Of a stretch of 55,250 nt of DNA, positions 50,135-55,250 are shown piece after piece. This stretch comes from Chloroflexota bacterium. Lineage in GTDB: Bacteria > Chloroflexota > Anaerolineae > Anaerolineales > Anaerolineaceae. Where the stretch lies: NCBI GenBank assembly GCA_012798455.1, contig JAAZNC010000077.1, positions 1 to 55,250 of the forward strand. The letters run 5' to 3'. Position numbers and translations under genes: made by a program. Within the stretch, counting starts at the first letter, position 1; every line of letters begins with the position of its first letter. The notes beneath the pieces are model-generated. The model had not been told where the DNA came from and searched no databases. It saw only the letters and a list, made by a program, of their open reading frames with translations.

Positions 50135-50618
50135 AGTTCAAGTGTCGGTTCAATATTGTCTGCAAATGTAGATGGAGGAGGAGCCGAACCAGGCGTGACA
50201 TGAGTCAATAACAACCGGTATTTTGATTGACGGTAAATCAAATGTATTGGAAAGCCCATCCATCTAATTTGTCGGATACAAAACGACCACATTCCCTTTC
50301 TTCAAGTAACTCTGCTTCCAGAAAAATATTGCATATATATGATTATGCAGTGAAAATGACATTAAAACCTCTTTGGTTTATTAAAAATTCTATGCAGAGG
50401 AGAAATTTATGAATTCTTGGTGATTGACATGACACCCATTTTAAGTTCAGAGATTATATGATGCGAGTGGATATCCGTACATAACAATGGATCATTGATA
50501 ATGCGTTGTATTTGAAAATCGTTCTGCGGATCATCCATTTCACCATCTCCTCTATGATCTATATTATGAAGAGTATGTGGTGTTTATTCAATTAGACGAT
50601 TGTAAGAACTATTGAAGA
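50135..50618. other. Intergenic region between the GGDEF-EAL and GH5 genes
   Basis: This 484-base A+T-rich stretch contains one candidate small gene (50407-50538, minus) and a seven-bp inverted repeat TTTGATT/AATCAAA (50222-50228 with 50236-50242) about 90 bases before the GGDEF-EAL start. No convincing promoter boxes, RNA gene or mobile element remnant was found. Confidence 0.4.
50407..50538 (-). CDS. Candidate 43-residue small protein
   Basis: An ATG at 50538 is preceded by a strong RBS (AGAGGAGATGGTGAA) and opens a 43-codon frame ending with TAA. The protein is polar (MDDPQNDFQIQRIINDP ... IHSHHIISELK) with three histidines and no signal or membrane segment. I recognise no family. It may be a true small protein or the start of a decayed gene. 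The RBS is the main support. Confidence 0.35.
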   Translation of the reverse strand: MDDPQNDFQIQRIINDPLLCTDIHSHHIISELKMGVMSITKNS

Positions 50619-51680
50619 TCAACCGGCAGTATTCAAGCGCTGCATGATGAATTCACCATAACGAGTGTAGCTCTGCCAACCTTCGGTGAAGATCTGTGGC
50701 ATCCATGTGTCATCATACCAACAGGCGACCCAGCCAATGGAATGCTTATCCAGATACTCCAGGAACGGTTCGCCATACGAACGCTGGTCGCCTGCCAGGT
50801 AGGCATGAGAAGTATCACGATTCTCATCCATGAAACCCCATTCGGTCACCAACACTGGATAGCGATCCGCCACTTCACCGAACCAGTGATCCCATTGCGC
50901 GCTGGAATGGGATGGGTAGATATGCGCTGCATAAGCCACATTCCCATCCTGAACAGGATCATCCATGACCCAGGAAAGATCCTTACCATAATCAATGCCA
51001 CCCACGATCACCAGTTGCTGTGCGCCTTGCGCACGGATCACGGATATGATCTCTTGCGCACCAGCACGCCATTCCGGTGCTGCAATGCTCTGTGGTTCGT
51101 TGAAGAGCTCGAAGATCACGTTAGGGGTGTCATGAAAATAACGAGCCACCTGCTCCCAGAACTCCAACGTCAGGTCAAGAGGTTGCTCATCGATATCCGG
51201 CATCTGCGAACCCGCCCCGCTGATCACATTCCCGATATAGTGCCAGTCGATGATCACGTACATGTCAGCCTGCCCCGCCCATGCTACCAGCGGGTCGAGG
51301 TAGCGCCACAGGTAGTCAGGGTCATGCACCCAGTTTTCGGGATGGACGGGAATGCGCACCACATTGGCACCCGTATCTGAAATATCCTGAATGAAACCCT
51401 GGTCAAATTTACCGATCTCACGCAAGCGGGCTGCGTCGGCTGGCATCAAACCTTGCAACAGCACGATGTTTCCCTGCTCATCGGTCAGTACATTACTGTT
51501 TGCAACCAGTTGACCGGGAAATTGTGTCATCAACTCATCGCTGAATTCCGCGGTGTGTTTCACCGGCAGGGTTATGGAAAAATGACCATCCATTCTAGTT
51601 AATATAATATTCACGATGCCACACAGGGCGATCAGCCCCAGCAAAACGAAGAGAACCGTCCTGGTCGACCGTTTTTTCAT
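50619..51680 (-). CDS. Exported GH5-family glycoside hydrolase (cellulase-type)
   Basis: A 353-residue protein starts at ATG 51680 (RBS GAGGAAGG). Residues 6-28 are one hydrophobic helix with a basic start, a signal peptide or anchor. The GH5 barrel shows ANVVRIPVHPENW, VIIDWHYIG, the acid/base glutamate in FELFNEPQS and the nucleophile glutamate in VLVTEWGFMDE, all intact. It should cleave beta-linked glucans or related polysaccharides outside the cell. Unlike the glycosidase-like protein at 22982-24589, this one keeps both catalytic acids. Confidence 0.9.
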   Translation of the reverse strand: MKKRSTRTVLFVLLGLIALCGIVNIILTRMDGHFSITLPVKHTAEFSDELMTQFPGQLVANSNVLTDEQGNIVLLQGLMPADAARLREIGKFDQGFIQDISDTGANVVRIPVHPENWVHDPDYLWRYLDPLVAWAGQADMYVIIDWHYIGNVISGAGSQMPDIDEQPLDLTLEFWEQVARYFHDTPNVIFELFNEPQSIAAPEWRAGAQEIISVIRAQGAQQLVIVGGIDYGKDLSWVMDDPVQDGNVAYAAHIYPSHSSAQWDHWFGEVADRYPVLVTEWGFMDENRDTSHAYLAGDQRSYGEPFLEYLDKHSIGWVACWYDDTWMPQIFTEGWQSYTRYGEFIMQRLNTAG

Positions 51681-51798
51681 CAAACCTTCCTCACAATCTA
51701 AAAGATGCCGTGCAATTCTAATACAAGACGGAATAATAGTTCAACCATTAAAACCAGTCGAACCTTCAAACACAAACCCCCGGATCAATCCGGAGTAA

Positions 51799-52863
51799 TC
51801 ATTCATTTGAATTGCGATTGCCGGCTTCCAGGTCAAGCAGATATTGTTTGCGCCATAGCCCACCGCCGTATCCGGTGAGGCTGCCATCCGAGCCGATGAC
51901 GCGATGGCAGGGAATGAGGATGGCAATGCGGTTGTCGCCGTTGGCTTTCGCTACCGCGCGCACCGCGTCAGGATGACCGATCAGGGTAGCCTGTTCCTTG
52001 TAAGAACGGGTGGTGCCATACGGGATGGTCTGCAAACCTTCCCACACCTGGCACTGAAAGGCAGAGCCAGGCAACACCAGTGAGAGATCAAACACCTGTC
52101 GTTTGCCCTGAAAATATTCTCCCAGTTGGGTGTGGAGCTTATCTAGATGGGGGTTGAATCCCGGCACAAACTCTGCCTGCAACAGCTTGTTCAAGCGCTC
52201 CACCTGCGTTTCCAGCATACGGCGATCGACAAACTCCAGCAGGCAGATGCCCTGTGCGGTGGCACCCGCCAGCATGGGACCCAGGGGTGTCAGGATGCGG
52301 GTGGTCAGGATAACCTGTTTGTGTGGGCTCTGGCTGGGAGAAAAACCGGTGGTCTTCCTGAACGAATCACCGAAACCACTTAATGACCCATAGCCTGTTT
52401 CGAAAGCCGTGCCGGTGATTTCTTCTCCTACCCTGATCCTCCCAAAAGCCTGCCCGATGCGCAATGCACGCAGGTAAGCTTGAAAGGTCATGCCATGCTG
52501 TTTCTTGAACCAGGAACTGACGCGGCGCGGATCCAGCCCGCGCTCACGCAGGTCGTTATCCTTCAACCGGATGGTCGGATTTTCATTGATCTCCTCCAGT
52601 AAGGGAGCCAACCAATCCGGAACGTAGCCGCGATACGCCAGCGGGGAGCAGAGCTTGCATGGGCGGTAGCCATTCAACAGCGCGTCGCGGGCAGACGCAA
52701 AGAATTCCACATTTTCCCGCCTGGCTTTGCGCGCCGTGCAGGTCGGTCGGCAGAACACCCCGGTGGTCTTGACACCAGTGAAAAAGATGCCTTCATAACT
52801 GCTATCTCTGTTCACAAAGGCTTCATATAAAACGTCATCATCGGGCAGTGAGTGATCCATCAT
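51799..52863 (-). CDS. ada: Ada: bifunctional alkylation-response regulator and DNA methyltransferase
   Basis: A 354-residue protein, the same length as E. coli Ada. Domains: N-terminal zinc/methyl-phosphotriester repair domain (FFTGVKTTGVFCRPTC, then RPCKLC; the four cysteines are present), AraC-type helix-turn-helix (about 100-180), and the C-terminal O6-methylguanine methyltransferase with active cysteine in IPCHRVIGSDGSLTGYGGG. It accepts methyl groups from damaged DNA and, once methylated, activates repair genes. No alkA or alkB gene is adjacent. It is apparently monocistronic. Confidence 0.93.
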   Translation of the reverse strand: MMDHSLPDDDVLYEAFVNRDSSYEGIFFTGVKTTGVFCRPTCTARKARRENVEFFASARDALLNGYRPCKLCSPLAYRGYVPDWLAPLLEEINENPTIRLKDNDLRERGLDPRRVSSWFKKQHGMTFQAYLRALRIGQAFGRIRVGEEITGTAFETGYGSLSGFGDSFRKTTGFSPSQSPHKQVILTTRILTPLGPMLAGATAQGICLLEFVDRRMLETQVERLNKLLQAEFVPGFNPHLDKLHTQLGEYFQGKRQVFDLSLVLPGSAFQCQVWEGLQTIPYGTTRSYKEQATLIGHPDAVRAVAKANGDNRIAILIPCHRVIGSDGSLTGYGGGLWRKQYLLDLEAGNRNSNE

Positions 52864-53031
52864 GCTTTATCCTATCTTCATTATTGTATCGTCGAAGGGA
52901 TTATGGCATCAATCGATAATATGCACAACCGAAAAATGGATAAGCTTTTCCAGCTACATTGAAAACAATGTTCGGGATTTTCATTCCCATTCATAGAATG
53001 GCACAGTATTCTATTTAATCAATGAACAAGA

Positions 53032-54012
53032 TCAGGTAGTTTCTACTCTATGAATGATACGCCATGCCAGCAGGGTGAGCCATCGGGAAGGTTCTTTCTT
53101 CTGCCCGAATTCCCAGTCCTTCCATGCTGTCCAGATCGATGCGGGCGTAAAACGTCCATGCTCATCGGAACTGCCTTTCATTACTTCAAGCATATCCAGA
53201 AATCGTGCATCTTGTGTTACCCATGAGAACCGCGAGAGCACGTCGAGAACGTGCAATATGTCATACCAGATAAAGGGCACCTTCAGCTTGCGGAAATCGG
53301 TGCCCATATAGAACATATAGGGATGCTGTGCCACACTTTCACTCCACAACGAAAGCAGGCTCTCCGTTCCCACATGGCACGCCTCGCTGTCACGATACGC
53401 TGCGATCCTTGATAATGCTTTGAGCATCGCCAGGTTGGCGAATGGGCAGGGATCATCTTTGCGACCCGGACCGCGAAATTTACCCAGTTCCTGCGAGACC
53501 GCGCAAGGCCAGCCGTTATCACGTACCAGACCAAGCAGATGCCTGGCAGCCCCTTTGACCTTATCCTCATTATCCAGACCGAATCCAGCCAAAGCATATA
53601 GGATCAGTGGGGCGTCACATAATGCCCATGCCCATTCTTCCTGTCCGGTTCCGCCAAAGTGCACTGGAACATTCACGGGGAGCTGAAAAGGACCCTCGTC
53701 GGATCTGTGTTCAATGATCTTTTCAATGATCCGCTCCATACCAGGATCACCGGCTTTCAGCCCCACATCGGAAAGGAAGGTCAATTTGTGAAAGAACTGT
53801 CCGGCGCTTTTATGGCTGGATATGACCGTTCCTGGCCAATCGGATAATTCCGACAGCAGGTTGTTCATTTTCTCATCCATGAGCATGGCGTTGCGAGCAG
53901 ATATAACTTGGGGATCCTGCTCGGATTGTGCCAACAGATCGATCCGCGTCCGGTATGCGATCCAGGCTTCGCCCTCTAACAGCCAGTCCAATATAGTATC
54001 GGGCACCTTCAT
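53032..54012 (-). CDS. Alpha/alpha-toroid (prenyltransferase/squalene-cyclase-like) hypothetical protein
   Basis: A 326-residue protein starts at ATG 54012 with RBS AGGAGGCAAC; a longer start adds nine residues without an RBS. It is a series of helical hairpins with tryptophan- and glycine-rich turns (WLLEGEAWIAYRTRIDLL, VRDNGWPCAVSQELG, FIWYDILHVLDVLSRF), the pattern of terpenoid-cyclase/prenyltransferase toroids. The DxDD or similar catalytic motif of cyclases is not seen, so it is more likely a binding or unrelated enzyme. No signal peptide. Function unknown. Confidence 0.7.
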   Translation of the reverse strand: MKVPDTILDWLLEGEAWIAYRTRIDLLAQSEQDPQVISARNAMLMDEKMNNLLSELSDWPGTVISSHKSAGQFFHKLTFLSDVGLKAGDPGMERIIEKIIEHRSDEGPFQLPVNVPVHFGGTGQEEWAWALCDAPLILYALAGFGLDNEDKVKGAARHLLGLVRDNGWPCAVSQELGKFRGPGRKDDPCPFANLAMLKALSRIAAYRDSEACHVGTESLLSLWSESVAQHPYMFYMGTDFRKLKVPFIWYDILHVLDVLSRFSWVTQDARFLDMLEVMKGSSDEHGRFTPASIWTAWKDWEFGQKKEPSRWLTLLAWRIIHRVETT

Positions 54013-54086
54013 GTTGCCTCCTGTATCATATTCTGACATGACTTTATCAAATATGAATCTTTTTTATTGTGGAAACCGAGCATCAT

Positions 54087-54587
54087 TCATTGTGTGGACA
54101 GAAAATCCTCAATATCCGCAATGAACCGCATTGTTCCCATTTCGATTTGTTTTGTCAAAGCCTCCAGATCGTCAAAATCAGGATCATCAACCAATGTATA
54201 CTCCAGGATAGAATCCATACCCTCCGTGGTGGGAACCAGGTGATATTTATGCCAGCCATTTTCTTTGAACAGTTTCCAGCATGCTTCCTGAACCTGCTTG
54301 TTGTATCCGCCCAACCACACCTCAAAACGAAAGGCATCATAATTGAAAACGATGGCAACCTTCAGATTTCTTTCTTTCAATGCTGGGGGAGTGAAAGAAA
54401 AATAGGTCATATCCATATAACCAACATATAAGCTGCTTGAGATAAAATAATCGGGATATTTCTTTTTGAGATAGGTCTTCAGGTTCAGGATGTATTCCAT
54501 CAATCCCCGGTATGCCTGTTGGATGGTTCCCTCCTGCAATTGTTTTCGAAATACCTGCATGCTATCCTGAAAAGATGCCATGTTCAT
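54087..54587 (-). CDS. Uncharacterised protein, DUF7000-like, 166 residues
   Basis: A soluble protein with an N-terminal helix pair (FRKQLQEGTIQQAYRGLMEY), a central beta sheet (SSLYVGYMDMTYFSFTP, then VAIVFNYDAFRFEVWLGG) and C-terminal helices. I associate the pattern with DUF7000, with moderate confidence. ATG 54587 or the one six bases downstream (better spaced from AAAGGTG) may be the true start. It lies between two other uncharacterised genes, all minus strand. Role unknown. Confidence 0.65.
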   Translation of the reverse strand: MNMASFQDSMQVFRKQLQEGTIQQAYRGLMEYILNLKTYLKKKYPDYFISSSLYVGYMDMTYFSFTPPALKERNLKVAIVFNYDAFRFEVWLGGYNKQVQEACWKLFKENGWHKYHLVPTTEGMDSILEYTLVDDPDFDDLEALTKQIEMGTMRFIADIEDFLSTQ

Positions 54588-54612
54588 TTTCACCTTTCGT
54601 ATTTATTGAGAT

Positions 54613-55239
54613 CTATTGCGTCGCTTTTAACAATGCTTTGGCTGCTTTCGCAACCACCTTGCGCTGGTGATCTAAAAAACCTTCTGCAATCGCACGCAGT
54701 TCAGAATGTAGAGCGGGCACCTGTCCAGCCACATTCGTCAAGCCCTTTAATGCATGACCTGCCTGTTTCCCTTCCCATAGTGTCAATGCTTGTTTGAGGA
54801 TGGGATAGGCATTTTCTGCTGTGGTTTTATCCACCGCAGCATAATTTGCCACCGCATCCACGGCATAATCCCGCACAATGATGCTCTTATCCGTGCGAAT
54901 AATTTCTGCCAGGGTCGGCAGCAAGAATTGGACCAATTCGGGCGTCAGCGCTGAAACATTTGCAATAGTATGCATGGCTTCCCAGCGCACGCGGGTGTTC
55001 TTGTGACTAAGGAACGGCACCACTTTCTTCGCAAAAGGCACGATCCAGGCGGGTTGTTGGGCTGCTACCTCGGCGAATACCTCCAGGCAATCCCCCAGCA
55101 GGGCGGCATCCTGTTCTTCAAGACCGCCGGCTATTTCTTCCAGGAGAACGGGGTTGCGCAAGCATTTTTCAACCACCTGGCGATTCGAACTTTCGGTACG
55201 ATCCCCAAGCTGCGATGATAATTGCTTCAGTATAGACAT
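54613..55239 (-). CDS. HEAT-repeat protein
   Basis: A 208-residue helical-solenoid protein with clear HEAT repeats of about 38 residues: VVPFLSHKNTRVRWEAMHTI, LLPTLAEIIRTDKSIIVRDY then AVDAVANYA, and ILKQALTLWEGKQAGHALKG. It is complete: ATG 55239 with RBS GGGAGG at the window edge. Such proteins serve as binding scaffolds or, in the AlkD group, as DNA glycosylases, but the AlkD active residues were not recognised here. It may be the first gene of a unit with the 166-residue protein. Confidence 0.78.
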   Translation of the reverse strand: MSILKQLSSQLGDRTESSNRQVVEKCLRNPVLLEEIAGGLEEQDAALLGDCLEVFAEVAAQQPAWIVPFAKKVVPFLSHKNTRVRWEAMHTIANVSALTPELVQFLLPTLAEIIRTDKSIIVRDYAVDAVANYAAVDKTTAENAYPILKQALTLWEGKQAGHALKGLTNVAGQVPALHSELRAIAEGFLDHQRKVVAKAAKALLKATQ

Positions 55240-55250
55240 ATCTTCCTCCC

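Noticed and set aside
1..55250. Search for CRISPR arrays, tRNA/rRNA genes, prophage or insertion sequences
   Set aside because: No regularly spaced repeats, no recognisable tRNA or rRNA sequence, and no integrase, transposase or phage structural genes were seen; short tRNAs could still be missed by eye.

Overview
This 55 kb window looks like the chromosome of a free-living, probably anaerobic or fermentative bacterium. Gene content fits Chloroflexota, class Anaerolineae: many secreted lipoproteins built on propeller or TIM-barrel folds, ascorbate-type PTS permeases beside COG1735 lactonases, a cytoplasmic [NiFe] hydrogenase pair, corrinoid-type enzymes and DUF5684/GHL15 proteins. That assignment is inference; no rRNA or tRNA gene is visible to test it. 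No prophage, insertion sequence or CRISPR array was seen.

Left third (1-20.1 kb): carbohydrate and sugar-acid catabolism. A minus-strand operon (316-5359) encodes two phosphotriesterase-like lactonases, complete PTS components IIA, IIB and IIC of the ascorbate (Ula) type and a class II aldolase. A divergent DeoR repressor faces it. The 3' end of a third lactonase homologue enters at the left edge. Next come an ArsC-like phosphatase, a second, unpaired Ula-type IIC and a PF07090 amidotransferase-like protein. A plus-strand pair follows: a cobalamin-binding mutase-like protein and an opine-type dehydrogenase. After a few small genes, a second catabolic operon (14447-19420) carries an FGGY kinase, an MFS transporter, a class III aminotransferase/aminomutase and another class II aldolase. 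It is divergent from a TetR regulator, with overlapping promoters.

Middle (20.1-35.7 kb): a DUF5684 membrane protein and a two-gene [NiFe] hydrogenase whose large subunit ends exactly at the metal-binding motif. Two secreted proteins follow, one a glycoside-hydrolase-like fold that has lost both catalytic acids. Then come an AT-rich restriction-modification pair (MvaI/BcnI family), a GH18 lipoprotein, a flavoprotein, a YefM-YoeB toxin-antitoxin pair with a textbook promoter-operator, a DegT-like aminotransferase, a YdeI protein, a DUF4143 ATPase preceded by 33-bp tandem repeats, and a TetR/methyltransferase pair.

Right third (35.8-55.2 kb): signalling, export and stress functions. There are a membrane diguanylate cyclase, a DUF990-type ABC exporter downstream of a double-MerR regulator and a LinA-like nucleotidyltransferase, a GHL15 lipoprotein, a DUF559 protein, an MtaA-like methyltransferase, an AadE-like nucleotidyltransferase coupled to a TolB-like lipoprotein, DUF1801 and DinB-like proteins, a GGDEF-EAL protein, a GH5 glycosidase, Ada, and three poorly characterised proteins. 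Most genes from 37.5 kb to the end are on the minus strand.

The strongest candidates for new biology are the lactonase/PTS operon, the cobalamin/opine dehydrogenase pair and the extension-less hydrogenase. Functions are read from motifs remembered for each family; no database search was run.
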